From Saccharomyces paradoxus (taxonomy: Eukaryota; Ascomycota; Saccharomycetes; Saccharomycetales; Saccharomycetaceae): a DNA stretch of 64,000 nt. The notes beneath the pieces were generated by a model, which made no database searches, was not told the origin of the DNA, and saw nothing but the letters and a program-made list of their open reading frames with translations. Of the stretch, positions 1 to 8,496 are shown in pieces. The position numbers and the translations under genes are program-made. The stretch is from positions 292,501 to 356,500 of the forward strand of contig NC_047497.1 of the NCBI RefSeq assembly GCF_002079055.1, given 5' to 3'. How positions within the stretch are numbered: the first letter of the stretch is position 1; each line of letters starts with the position of its first letter.

Positions 1-17
1 TTCGAGGAAAACGGCCA

Positions 18-34
18 TTACCCGCCGTTACCCG
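18..34. promoter_or_regulatory. Two tandem Reb1-type sites
   Basis: TTACCCG occurs at 18-24 and again at 28-34, one 10-bp step apart, within a short direct repeat. TTACCCG is the core recognised by the general regulatory factor Reb1, which keeps promoters nucleosome-free. The pair lies about 200 bp upstream of the SRX1 start. Function is inferred from the motif alone. Confidence 0.5.
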
Positions 35-84
35 CCGTTAGTCCCTTTTTTTCATTGGAGGCCAGCCCAGAACTAGCCGCTATT

Positions 85-150
85 TTAGTCATTACCATAG
101 CCATGTGTAAGGATGCGATGCAATGAATACAAAGAGGTGTCATATATAAA
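85..150 (+). promoter_or_regulatory. SRX1 promoter: Yap1-type site and TATA box
   Basis: TTAGTCA at 85-91 fits the AP-1-like element bound by Yap1, and TATATAAA at 143-150 is a good TATA box. The SRX1 ATG is at 237. Yap1 control of sulfiredoxin is established in S. cerevisiae; that this copy works is inference. Confidence 0.5.
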
Positions 151-236
151 CAACAACATCTACAACCGAACAGCTATACATTTTTTTGTTTACTGGAACA
201 ACTACAAAAAGAAAAATAAGTAAAGAAAAAAATAAC

Positions 237-620
237 ATGTCACTACAAAGCAATAGTGTAAAACCAACAGAGATTCCTCTATCAGAAATCAGACGCCCCC
301 TGGCGCCCGTATTAGATCCTCAGAAGATCGACGCGATGGTGGCCACAATGAAGGGGATTCCCACCGCTAGCAAGACGTGCTCGCTAGAACAGGCTGAGGC
401 GGCTGCCTCAGCCAAAGAGCTGCCGCCCGTGGATGTGTTGGGCGTGCGAGCCCAGGGACAGACACTATATTATGCCTTCGGCGGCTGCCACCGTCTACAG
501 GCATACGACCGCCGGGCCCGCGAAACGCAGAACGTCGCCTTCCCCGTGCGCTGCAGGGTGCTACCGGCCACCCCCCGCCAAATCCGCATGTACCTGGGCA
601 GCAGTCTCGACATCGAATAA
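237..620 (+). CDS. SRX1: Sulfiredoxin
   Basis: This 127-residue protein is the ATP-dependent reductase that repairs the cysteine-sulfinic form of 2-Cys peroxiredoxins such as Tsa1. It acts in the cytosol and nucleus during peroxide stress. The family signature FGGCHR is present, with the catalytic cysteine at residue 84 and the ParB/sulfiredoxin fold running over nearly the whole chain. The open frame extends 17 codons upstream, but the start MSLQS at 237 gives the usual family length and follows an A-rich leader (AAATAAC before the ATG), so I chose it. The gene is unusually GC-rich for the window. Upstream lie a Yap1-type site and a TATA box. Identification is by recall of the S. cerevisiae sequence, nearly identical. 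Confidence 0.96.
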   Translation: MSLQSNSVKPTEIPLSEIRRPLAPVLDPQKIDAMVATMKGIPTASKTCSLEQAEAAASAKELPPVDVLGVRAQGQTLYYAFGGCHRLQAYDRRARETQNVAFPVRCRVLPATPRQIRMYLGSSLDIE

Positions 621-1075
621 TGATTAGGTTAATCCTACATAAGAGGTATAGATAAATAGTAATTTACTAATTCAAAATCCCTCAATTCAGTCAATTCCAT
701 ATATTGCAAACAGCACAGGCGTTGCCGGTTTGTGCGACCCTCGGCGCCGGAAAGGTTACAAGGGACCTGGCGGTTGGGCCTTCCTACCACCTTCCCCCCC
801 CCTTCTCGGCATTCGCTCGGCGCTCATTGGCTCAGTCACGCGCCAAGCAGAATTTCAGAAAAACCAAAAAAAAAGTTGCCATAATACAAAGGCGAATATC
901 ACAATATATATATAGCTTGCGCTTTGAAAAGAACTGTTAGTACGCATTGGGTGTTTGTACTGCGTTCTATCACTCAAGATACCGAATACGCATATACATA
1001 TACAACATATATATACGTATACATCCACAGAAAGGAAAAAAAAAATTCAAAAAGAAAAGGAAAGAACCATACACA
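621..1075. promoter_or_regulatory. SRX1-MDH1 intergenic region with a Hap-type CCAAT site
   Basis: This segment carries the SRX1 3' end and the MDH1 promoter. TCATTGGC at 824-831 fits TNATTGGY, the Hap2/3/4/5 element that activates respiratory genes, about 245 bp before the MDH1 ATG. A run of C (796-802) and TA-rich stretches near 900-915 and 985-1020 follow. The leader just before the ATG is A-rich. Small open frames here start at chance or non-ATG codons and I do not support them. Confidence 0.5.
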
Positions 1076-2080
1076 ATGTTATCAAGAGTAGCTAAGCGTG
1101 CGTTTTCCTCCACAGTTGCCAACCCCTATAAAGTCACAGTTTTGGGCGCAGGCGGTGGTATTGGACAACCATTGTCCTTGCTTCTAAAGCTTAACCACAA
1201 AGTCACCGACTTGAGATTGTACGATTTGAAGGGCGCTAAAGGTGTTGCAACGGATTTGTCTCATATTCCAACAAACTCCGTCGTCAAGGGGTTTACTCCA
1301 GAAGAACCAGACGGATTGAGCAACGCTCTAAAAGGCACAGATATGGTCTTAATCCCTGCTGGTGTGCCTAGAAAGCCTGGTATGACACGTGACGACCTGT
1401 TCGCCATCAACGCAAGCATCGTTCGCGATTTGGCAGCAGCAGCAGCCGAATCTGCTCCTAATGCAGCCATCTTGGTCATTTCTAACCCAGTCAACTCTAC
1501 TGTTCCAATTGTCGCCCAAGTCTTGAAGAACAAGGGTGTTTACAACCCAAAGAAGTTATTCGGTGTGACCACCCTGGACTCTATCAGAGCCGCCAGATTC
1601 ATCTCTGAAGTGGAAAACACCGATCCAACTCAGGAAAGAGTTAACGTCATCGGTGGCCACTCTGGTATTACCATCATCCCCCTGATTTCCCAAACAAACC
1701 ACAAGTTGATGTCTGACGACAAGAGACACGAATTGATTCATAGAATACAATTTGGTGGTGACGAAGTCGTCAAAGCCAAGAATGGTGCTGGCTCTGCCAC
1801 GTTGTCAATGGCCCATGCTGGTGCTAAATTTGCCAACGCTGTCTTGTCCGGCTTCAAAGGCGAAAAAGACGTCATCGAACCTTCCTTTGTGGACTCTCCC
1901 TTATTCAAATCTGAAGGTATCGAATTCTTTGCATCTCCAGTCACTTTAGGCCCAGATGGTATAGAAAAGATTCACCCAATAGGCGAACTATCTTCAGAAG
2001 AAGAAGAAATGCTACAAAAATGTAAAGAAACTTTGAAGAAGAATATCGAAAAGGGTGTCAGCTTTGTTGCTAGTAAATAG
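1076..2080 (+). CDS. MDH1: Mitochondrial malate dehydrogenase
   Basis: The enzyme interconverts malate and oxaloacetate with NAD in the TCA cycle, in the mitochondrial matrix. The 334-residue product starts with a basic, serine-rich presequence ([12 protein letters not shown]). The Rossmann motif GAGGGIGQP, the substrate-binding segment RKPGMTR and the catalytic-histidine segment [10 protein letters not shown] follow. The open frame runs 43 codons further upstream, but from a TTG through low-complexity lysine/isoleucine sequence, so the ATG at 1076 is the start. From memory about six residues differ from S. cerevisiae. Codon use is strongly biased, as expected for an abundant enzyme. A Hap-type CCAAT site upstream fits induction on respiratory carbon. 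Confidence 0.98.
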   Translation: MLSRVAKRAFSSTVANPYKVTVLGAGGGIGQPLSLLLKLNHKVTDLRLYDLKGAKGVATDLSHIPTNSVVKGFTPEEPDGLSNALKGTDMVLIPAGVPRKPGMTRDDLFAINASIVRDLAAAAAESAPNAAILVISNPVNSTVPIVAQVLKNKGVYNPKKLFGVTTLDSIRAARFISEVENTDPTQERVNVIGGHSGITIIPLISQTNHKLMSDDKRHELIHRIQFGGDEVVKAKNGAGSATLSMAHAGAKFANAVLSGFKGEKDVIEPSFVDSPLFKSEGIEFFASPVTLGPDGIEKIHPIGELSSEEEEMLQKCKETLKKNIEKGVSFVASK

Positions 2081-2326
2081 ACTGTTCAAGAACAAAACGA
2101 AATGAAAAAAATAGGAAAATAAAAAAAACAACAATAGAAGACTACTCTCCATGAGATCACGATATCTTTTTTATTTAATTCTTTATTATATTTAACCAAT
2201 TGAAAGGAAGGAAACTACTAAACGAAAGAGAAAATATTCATGCTATTTGTTACTCCTACACCTTTTCTCCTCCCGCGAACCGGGAAAAACAAAAAAGATT
2301 CAATAGGCGCGCGCGGTGTGATGATT

Positions 2327-2359
<33 letters not shown>

Positions 2360-2444
2360 AACTGAACGATTCGATTTACAGGTTTCTTTACACATACATA
2401 TATAATATAAACAATTACGTACAGCTTAAAATACGTGCATATAA
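2081..2444. other. MDH1-HOT13 intergenic region
   Basis: This holds the A/T-rich MDH1 3' end (AAUAAA-like and TATATTTA stretches near 2160-2190) and the HOT13 promoter. The notable item is the GAT trinucleotide run listed separately. An antisense frame across the run is repeat-encoded and unsupported. Confidence 0.5.
2319..2359. repeat. Trinucleotide microsatellite (TGA/GAT)n
   Basis: About 12 units of the trinucleotide, one of them imperfect near the left end, lie about 90-125 bp upstream of the HOT13 ATG. Seen directly. The length is likely to vary between strains. Confidence 0.9.
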
Positions 2445-2795
2445 ATGATTGAAACAGCCATTTATGGCAAGACGGTGGATGACCAATCTCGGTGTGTCCA
2501 CTGGCACCTCCCAAAGGATGTAATTGCCATCAAGTTTAAATGCTGTGATAGGTACTATGCGTGTTTTGAATGTCACCAGGAGCTGAATTCTCATCCAATA
2601 GAAAGATACGACCTCCGTGACGATGCAAATAAATACTTGATTATTTGCGGAGTTTGCCGTCACGAAATGACGTTCGCAGAGTACCATGACAACAACTCAA
2701 ACCTTATTTGCCCCAGCTGCGCATCTCCTTTTAATCCAGGCTGTAAACTGCACTACCATTTGTATTTCCGGAACCCCCCCTCTGTTATGTGTTGA
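2445..2795 (+). CDS. HOT13: CHY-type zinc-finger protein of the mitochondrial intermembrane space (Hot13)
   Basis: Hot13 (helper of Tim) is a 116-residue zinc-binding protein that assists the Mia40/Erv1 oxidative folding pathway in the intermembrane space, where it helps remove zinc from Mia40 and keeps small Tim proteins in assembly. The sequence is packed with Cys/His pairs typical of a CHY zinc finger: CVHWH near the N-terminus, CC and CFECH in the middle, then CGVCRH and CPSC, ending in a GCKLHYHLYF tail. The ATG at 2445 gives the expected length. It converges with RRP14, leaving 135 bp between stop codons, and that gap contains a long AT run. Identity is from gene order and the motif pattern. 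Confidence 0.93.
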   Translation: MIETAIYGKTVDDQSRCVHWHLPKDVIAIKFKCCDRYYACFECHQELNSHPIERYDLRDDANKYLIICGVCRHEMTFAEYHDNNSNLICPSCASPFNPGCKLHYHLYFRNPPSVMC

Positions 2796-2887
2796 GCATT
2801 GTTCCATGAATGCATCTTACACTCTGTTGTTCTCTTCTTGTTGAGGAAAAATGCGATGATGTATATATATCTGTATATATATGTTCA

Positions 2888-2912
2888 CATATATATATAT
2901 ATATATATATAT
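2888..2912. repeat. (AT)n microsatellite between convergent HOT13 and RRP14
   Basis: About 12 uninterrupted AT dinucleotides in the gap between the two convergent genes. Such TA-rich tracts commonly serve as efficiency elements of yeast 3'-end formation; here that is inference. Confidence 0.85.
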
Positions 2913-2930
2913 CTATTATTGTTGTTATTA

Positions 2931-4235
2931 TTATTTAGGTCCTCCTCTTTTATTACCTGTTTTCAATCTACCCTCAAATCCGGCTCTTTTTTTTGGTACA
3001 GCACTACCGACATATTTTCTTTTCATCTTTTCTTGCTTATTTCTCTTTTTACCCTTGTTGTCTTTCCTAATCCTCAGGTTCTCTTCTCTTCTCTTTTGTC
3101 TTTCTGATATCGTATCTTCTACAACCCTCTTACGTTCGCTCCATTCAATGGCGGACTTTCTCTTTTGAGCTTCCTTTCTCTTTATAGCCTTGCGAAGTAG
3201 TTTTTCGTCATCTCTTATCTTAATCCCTTCTGCTTGCAACATAGCCTTTTGCCATTTTTCTTTTTCCTTTAGCTTGATTTGTTCTAGTTCATCCTTAGCG
3301 TCCATCTTATTCTTCTTGGCTTCTAATAGCTTTAAATGTGATTTTACATCATTCTTAGCCGGACCTTTCGTTCTACCAGCTTTTCTTAACCTTTGTAGAT
3401 CTGACGTGGCCTTCGCACCATCATCAAATATGATATTTTGAAAAATTACACCATCTGCGTTAATTTCTGAATCCTTCTTGGCCTTCTTGAATTTTTTCTT
3501 CGGATTGTTTTCTAAATCACTATCAACATCGTCCACATCGGAATCAGACCCATTTTCGTCCTGATCCTGATCCTGTTCGGTTTCCAGACGCTTTCTTTTC
3601 TTCAACTCTTCCTTGCGTTTTCTTTGAGCAAGAATAGCCTCCCTAGAACCTGGCGCTTTCCTTTTAGTCTTCATATCTGTGATTCTCGCTTGTAACTTAG
3701 AACGTAACGCCTCCAAGTTTTTCTTCCTTTGCAGTTTTTCTTCCTCTGTATTAGATTTCTTTTCAACACCCTTATCGGCTTCTGTAGTATCTTTCTTAGA
3801 TTCTAATGGTATTTCGTTTCCTTCGTCATCGAAGATCACTTTAATATCTTCCTCCTCCTCCTCTTCTTCATCTGGTGCTATCATCATAGGACCATCTTGT
3901 ACCGGCTTCAGGTCGGAGTCTCTTTCCCCTTTTACTATCGCTTTCTTTTGTTTTTGCATTTTCATTTGCTTGAATTTTTCACCAGGTAAAACCACTGGCT
4001 TGGCATCTTTCTCCTTCTTTTTCATAACTTCTAACGTACTAGACGTTTCGTCGTCACGTTGCTCTGGGTCTAGTTTCTTCAGTTTATCGTTTTTACTCTG
4101 TTCTTTGGTTTTCTTCTTGGCCTTCCATTGCTCTTGACTTTTTTCGTCATAATAGTACTTCGCAGGAATTAGAGCCAATAAACCATCAAAGGCACTTGAA
4201 TTGGCACGGAGGCGCTCTTCCAGTGAATTACTCAT
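2931..4235 (-). CDS. RRP14: Nucleolar rRNA-processing protein Rrp14 (SURF6 family)
   Basis: Rrp14 is an essential nucleolar protein of the SURF6 family needed for early pre-rRNA processing and assembly of both ribosomal subunits. It has also been linked to cell polarity. The 434-residue chain is very highly charged, with lysine/glutamate-rich coiled-coil stretches and an acidic patch (about residues 115-135). The C-terminal half, from about residue 265, carries the SURF6 region and ends in a basic tail (RRGGPK-like, GNKRGGPK). The gene is divergent from TEF4. Its promoter shows the PAC and RRPE elements of ribosome-biogenesis genes, listed separately. Long frames on the opposite strand within it are shadows. 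Confidence 0.95.
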   Translation of the reverse strand: MSNSLEERLRANSSAFDGLLALIPAKYYYDEKSQEQWKAKKKTKEQSKNDKLKKLDPEQRDDETSSTLEVMKKKEKDAKPVVLPGEKFKQMKMQKQKKAIVKGERDSDLKPVQDGPMMIAPDEEEEEEEDIKVIFDDEGNEIPLESKKDTTEADKGVEKKSNTEEEKLQRKKNLEALRSKLQARITDMKTKRKAPGSREAILAQRKRKEELKKRKRLETEQDQDQDENGSDSDVDDVDSDLENNPKKKFKKAKKDSEINADGVIFQNIIFDDGAKATSDLQRLRKAGRTKGPAKNDVKSHLKLLEAKKNKMDAKDELEQIKLKEKEKWQKAMLQAEGIKIRDDEKLLRKAIKRKEAQKRKSAIEWSERKRVVEDTISERQKRREENLRIRKDNKGKKRNKQEKMKRKYVGSAVPKKRAGFEGRLKTGNKRGGPK

Positions 4236-4317
4236 CTCTATTCTCCTCTATCTTTTAATTCCCAGACTTTTCTTCACCACTTACTATAACCTTCGATCCT
4301 CACTTACTATTCATCTC

Positions 4318-4332
4318 TAGCTCATCTCATCT
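4318..4332 (-). promoter_or_regulatory. PAC-like element of RRP14
   Basis: On the minus strand this reads GAGATGAGATGAG, one step from the PAC consensus GCGATGAGATGAG bound by Dot6/Tod6. It sits about 85-95 bp upstream of the RRP14 ATG. PAC plus RRPE is the standard ribosome-biogenesis signature. Confidence 0.55.
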
Positions 4333-4389
4333 CTTTTATTGTACTTTCCTCTTTTCTTTACCGGAGATGACAATAAAAGAATTCATCTT

Positions 4390-4401
4390 AAAAAATTTTC
4401 A
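4390..4401 (-). promoter_or_regulatory. RRPE element of RRP14
   Basis: The minus strand reads TGAAAATTTTTT, an exact fit to TGAAAAWTTTT, the rRNA-processing element bound by Stb3. It lies about 58 bp beyond the PAC-like site, the usual PAC-RRPE arrangement. Confidence 0.65.
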
Positions 4402-4793
4402 ACTTGGTGTCTGGGTGAAAATTATTGATTCATATAATCCTAGTGGAATCACTCTAACTTACTTTAACGGTACACAAGCTCATTATATGCCTTTACCCCC
4501 ATTACTTGCGTCAATTATGTTGGGAGTCCAATCCCATAATGGTGAAGAATAACCACTGTAGACGTAGCATCACGTTTAATAATAGCAGCCCTCATTTAAT
4601 TTAATTCAGTATGTGACCGGCAGGGTGACGCGCTCTGTTGCTGACAAAATTGAAAAAAAAAATTTTCAGCAGCAGCTGGCAAAACTTTCTTTTCATATTT
4701 AATTCATCTATTCCCTCTTCAATTTTGTTCAAAACTAGAGTCCATCCTCATTACCACCTCAATTCTTTGATTTTGGCCCTCGATAGATTCAAG

Positions 4794-6365
4794 ATGTCCC
4801 AAGGTACTTTATACATTAACAGATCTCCAAGAAACTTCACTGCCGAAGCTTTGATTTCTCACTTCAAATTAGATGTCAAGATCGCCGATCTCGAACAATC
4901 TAGCGAATTCGCCTCTTTGTTCCCATTAAAGCAAGCTCCAGCTTTCTTGGGTCCAAAGGGTTTAAAGCTAACTGAAGCTTTGGCTATTCAATTTTATTGT
5001 ATGTTTCAATATTTTTCTTTTTAACATAAGTTGTTTTGTGCATTTCCCATCGTTTTTTTTTTGGCATCTTTTTTTTCTCGAAATATAATGATGAAAAAAA
5101 TTTTTATCAAACAGTTATCCCTGTCTGAATGGGTAATAATAGGTAACCTCTCATATGTTGATATTTGTATTTCTGATATATTTCATAAAGAAAAATGGAA
5201 GATAAGTGCTGAAAAGAAACTAAAAAAGAAGCTACAAAGCATGTCCTGAATCATGAAGAAATATGAAGAATTGATTTACTAACAGTTCTTCGATTAATGG
5301 TTGTATAACCATCGAGATACTATCAATTTAGTGGCTAACCAAGTTGCTGATGAAAAAGAAAAGGCCCGCTTATTGGGTTCCGATGTTATTGAAAAATCTC
5401 AAGTTCTCAGATGGGCTTCTCTAGCGAATTCTGATGTCATGTATAACATTGCTCGTCCATTCCTTTCCTTCAAAGGTTTGATCCCATACAACAAGAAGGA
5501 AGTTGATGCTTGTTTTGTTAAAATTGACCACATCGCTGCTATCTTCGATGCCAGATTGAGAGACTACACTTTTGTTGCTACCGAAAACATTTCTCTAGGT
5601 GATCTTCACGCTGCTAGTTCTTGGGCTTTTGGTTTGGCCACTATTTTAGGTCCAGAATGGAGAGCTAAGCACCCCCATTTGATGAGATGGTTCAACACCG
5701 TTGCTGCTTCCCCAATCGTGAAGACTCCATTTGCCGAATTCAAATTGGCTGATAAGGCTTTAACCTACACTCCACCAAAGAAGCAAAAGGCTGAAAAACC
5801 AAAGGCCGAAAAGCCAAAGGCTGAAAAGAAGAAGGAGGAAGCTAAGCCAGCTGATGAGGCTGCTCCAGCTAAGAAGCCAAAGCACCCATTGGAAGCTTTA
5901 GGGAAGTCCACATTTGTCTTGGATGACTGGAAGAGAAAGTACTCCAACGACGACACTAGACCAGTTGCTTTGCCATGGTTCTGGGAACACTACAACCCAG
6001 AAGAATACTCCATCTGGAAGGTCGGTTACAAATACAACGACGAATTAACCTTGACTTTCATGTCCAACAACTTGGTCGGTGGTTTCTTCAACAGACTGTC
6101 TGCCTCTACCAAGTACATGTTCGGTTGTCTAGTTGTCTATGGTGAAAACAACAACAACGGTATTGTCGGTGCCGTCATGGTCAGAGGTCAAGATTTCGCT
6201 CCAGCTTTCGATGTCGCTCCAGATTGGGAATCTTACGAGTACACTAAGTTGGACCCAACCAAGGAAGAAGACAAGGAATTCGTAAACAACATGTGGGCTT
6301 GGGATAAGCCTGTTGTTGTCGATGGGGAAGCTAAGGAAATTGTTGATGGTAAGGTTTTGAAATAA
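4794..6365 (+). CDS. TEF4: Translation elongation factor eEF1B gamma subunit (Tef4), one intron
   Basis: Tef4 is the gamma subunit of eEF1B, the complex that reloads eEF1A with GTP. Two exons, 4794-4998 and 5332-6365, encode 412 residues; codon 69 is split by the intron. An N-terminal thioredoxin-like GST domain (about 1-75) is followed by a GST C-terminal helical domain (to about 205), a lysine/alanine/proline-rich linker with repeated AEKPK units (about 213-245), and the conserved EF1G domain (about 252-412; HPLEALGKSTFVLDDWKR start). Codon bias is extreme. The second exon reads open further upstream, but only through intron sequence. The intron hosts snR38. Recognised with high certainty from sequence and position. 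Confidence 0.97.
4999..5331 (+). other. Spliceosomal intron of TEF4
   Basis: The 5' splice site GTATGT is at 4999-5004, the branch site TACTAAC at 5277-5283, and the 3' splice site TTTAG ends at 5331. The length is 333 nt, near the roughly 326 nt I recall for S. cerevisiae. Joining the exons restores the conserved frame with the junction codon TTG (Leu). Earlier AGs at 5284-5285 and 5315-5316 are too close to the branch point or in a poor GAG context. In-frame stops in the intron rule out read-through. Confidence 0.95.
5082..5182 (+). ncRNA. snR38: Box C/D snoRNA snR38 in the TEF4 intron
   Basis: Box C TGATGA (5089-5094) and box D CTGA (5173-5176) are bracketed by a perfect terminal stem, AAATATA (5081-5087) with TATATTT (5177-5183). 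An internal D' box CTGA is at 5125-5128. The guide just before D' includes CAGTTATCCCTGT, complementary to the conserved 25S rRNA segment ACAGGGATAACTG in the peptidyl-transferase region. The fifth base upstream of D' is C and pairs with a G, consistent with the known target, 2'-O-methyl-G2815 of 25S. The exact ends are approximate; mature snR38 is about 95 nt. Release from the spliced intron lariat is known for this snoRNA. Confidence 0.93.
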
Positions 6366-6927
6366 TTTCAATAACTCTTTATTTCCTCCATATTTTCTTC
6401 CCAAATATACATAACAGTCAAACGAAACGAATTTTCAGAAAAAAATCCTGGAGTCTACTTCATGATATTATACCCATACTTACGCGTGGTTTAATTTTAT
6501 GTAACGATTAACGTTCATATAATCATTATATATATTGTAATAATCTCTCAATTGAGTCTAACATCCTTTGCGATTAACCTAAGAATATTTTGGGTAATCT
6601 TGATTCTCCTCCATCTATTTCATGTTTTAGTGGGACATTTTCCATTGTACTTTGCAACAATAGCGAAAATAACCATTTTCCGTAAAAAGAAGCATCAGTC
6701 ATAAACGGCGCACGTTACCCGAACTGGAACGATTTTTATCTTAAGACTGGAAAACAATTTAGGATAGAACTGAAGATAGTGCAACACGTCTGGTGATAAT
6801 ATGCGTTTTCAAAGCAAGATTTGTCACGGTGCTTTAGAAACACAACAAAGGAGGTATATAGAAGTTGCAGTTGCTAGAGTTTGTTTTCGTACCTAATTCT
6901 AGACCAATTCTTTTTTTCTGAAAAAAA
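6366..6927. promoter_or_regulatory. TEF4-VMA5 intergenic region with Reb1 site
   Basis: This contains the TEF4 3' end and the VMA5 promoter. TTACCCG at 6715-6721, about 207 bp before the VMA5 ATG, fits Reb1. An AT-rich stretch (6520-6545) probably belongs to TEF4 3'-end formation. I see no gene here. Confidence 0.5.
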
Positions 6928-8106
6928 ATGGCTACTGCGTTATATACTGCAAACGATTTCATATTAATCTCTTTGCCTCAAAATGCTCAACCTGTTACCG
7001 CCCCAGGCTCCAAAACTGATTCATGGTTTAATGAGACCTTAATCGGGGGTAGAGCATTTGTTTCTGATTTTAAAATCCCCGAATTCAAAATTGGGTCTTT
7101 AGACACATTGATAGTTGAATCGGAAGAGCTGTCTAAAGTGGATAACCAAATTGGGGCTTCCATTGGCAAAATCATTGAAATTCTTCAAGGCCTCAGCGAG
7201 ACCAGCACCAATGCTTATAGGACTTTACCTATCAATAACATGCCAGTTCCTGAATATTTGGAAAATTTTCAATGGCAAACCAGAAAATTTAAGTTAGATA
7301 AGTCTATCAAAGATTTGATAACATTGATTTCTAATGAGTCTTCTCAATTAGATGCTGACGTCAGAGCAACTTATGCAAATTACAACAGCGCTAAAACTAA
7401 CTTGGCTGCTGCTGAAAGAAAGAAGACAGGTGACCTTTCCGTCAGATCGTTGCATGATATTGTCAAGCCCGAAGACTTCGTCCTTAATTCCGAACACTTA
7501 ACTACCGTCCTTGTAGCAGTTCCCAAAAGTTTGAAATCTGATTTCGAAAAATCGTACGAAACTTTGTCTAAGAACGTTGTACCAGCATCTGCCAGTGTAA
7601 TTGCTGAAGATGCTGAGTATGTGCTATTCAATGTTCATTTGTTCAAGAAAAACGTTCAAGAATTCACAACAGCTGCCAGAGAAAAGAAATTTATTCCTCG
7701 TGAATTTAACTACTCAGAGGAATTAATTGATCAATTGAAGAAAGAACATGACTCTGCTGCTAGTTTAGAACAATCCTTGCGCGTCCAATTAGTAAGATTG
7801 GCCAAGACAGCTTATGTCGATGTCTTTATAAATTGGTTCCACATTAAGGCCTTGAGAGTTTACGTGGAATCTGTGTTGCGTTATGGGTTGCCACCTCATT
7901 TTAACATCAAGATCATAGCTGTCCCACCAAAGAATCTCTCTAAGTGCAAATCGGAACTAATCGATGCTTTTGGATTTCTTGGTGGTAATGCCTTCATGAA
8001 GGATAAAAAAGGGAAAATTAACAAGCAAGATACTTCCCTTCATCAATATGCTTCTCTTGTTGACACAGAGTATGAACCATTTGTGATGTATATAATCAAT
8101 TTATAA
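6928..8106 (+). CDS. VMA5: V-type H+-ATPase subunit C (Vma5)
   Basis: Vma5 is subunit C of the V1 sector of the vacuolar proton pump. It bridges the peripheral stalks to the Vo sector and is the subunit released when the pump disassembles on glucose loss. The 392-residue product starts MATALYTANDF at an ATG after an A-rich leader and has the expected family length. It shows the elongated two-headed layout: an N-terminal foot region, long helical middle (about residues 130-200 and 240-280, charged coiled coil), and a C-terminal return to the head with the conserved segment around residues 295-320 (INWFHIKALRVYVESVLRYG). It contains no catalytic motif, as expected for a structural subunit. Confidence 0.97.
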   Translation: MATALYTANDFILISLPQNAQPVTAPGSKTDSWFNETLIGGRAFVSDFKIPEFKIGSLDTLIVESEELSKVDNQIGASIGKIIEILQGLSETSTNAYRTLPINNMPVPEYLENFQWQTRKFKLDKSIKDLITLISNESSQLDADVRATYANYNSAKTNLAAAERKKTGDLSVRSLHDIVKPEDFVLNSEHLTTVLVAVPKSLKSDFEKSYETLSKNVVPASASVIAEDAEYVLFNVHLFKKNVQEFTTAAREKKFIPREFNYSEELIDQLKKEHDSAASLEQSLRVQLVRLAKTAYVDVFINWFHIKALRVYVESVLRYGLPPHFNIKIIAVPPKNLSKCKSELIDAFGFLGGNAFMKDKKGKINKQDTSLHQYASLVDTEYEPFVMYIINL

Positions 8107-8496
8107 TCGATTTATAATACTAACTTAGATTAATATATATTTCTGTTTTTTTTTATAATTTTCCATTTTTTATTTATAAAGAAAATACACTATAAGTTGG
8201 AATATTTGTATAGTGTAAGAGCATAAATCGATAAATTGTGACTTTGATGAACGATTGGACACTTTTTAATTTTGTCGTTGAGTTCCAATCCTTCCTTACT
8301 CATTGTTAACAAGGAAAAAGGTGAAGTTAAAAAAAAAATAGAAATTTAAAAAAAAAAATTAAAAAAAGAAAAAATAAAAATAGAAAAATTGGCACGGAAA
8401 TCTACAGGATTTAGCACCAACAGGGGATTTACTAAGCATTACAGGTCAACTTTAAACTGGAAAGTTTTTTGTTCAAGGTAAGTGCAGATTCGTCAA
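8107..8496. promoter_or_regulatory. VMA5-SMY1 intergenic region with poly(dA)-rich tract
   Basis: After the AT-rich VMA5 3' end there is a strikingly A-rich stretch at about 8328-8390, broken only by a few T and G. It probably acts as a nucleosome-excluding promoter element for SMY1. The reading frame of SMY1 opens at a GTG at 8482, but the ATG at 8497 is the supported start. Confidence 0.5.

Larger units (their letters stand above)
4236..4793. promoter_or_regulatory. Divergent RRP14/TEF4 promoter region
   Basis: These 558 bp serve both genes. The RRP14 side has C/T-rich DNA, a PAC-like element and an RRPE. The TEF4 side has T/A tracts (about 4650-4665) and a pyrimidine-rich leader typical of highly translated yeast genes. 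A 61-codon open frame (4367-4552, +) lies here; because the RRPE falls inside it I do not call it a gene. Confidence 0.6.

Noticed and set aside
947-1075. 43 extra N-terminal codons of MDH1
   Set aside because: The extension starts at TTG and reads through promoter TA repeats; the recalled presequence begins at 1076.
5031-5249. 72-codon frame in the TEF4 intron
   Set aside because: It lies within the spliced intron across snR38.
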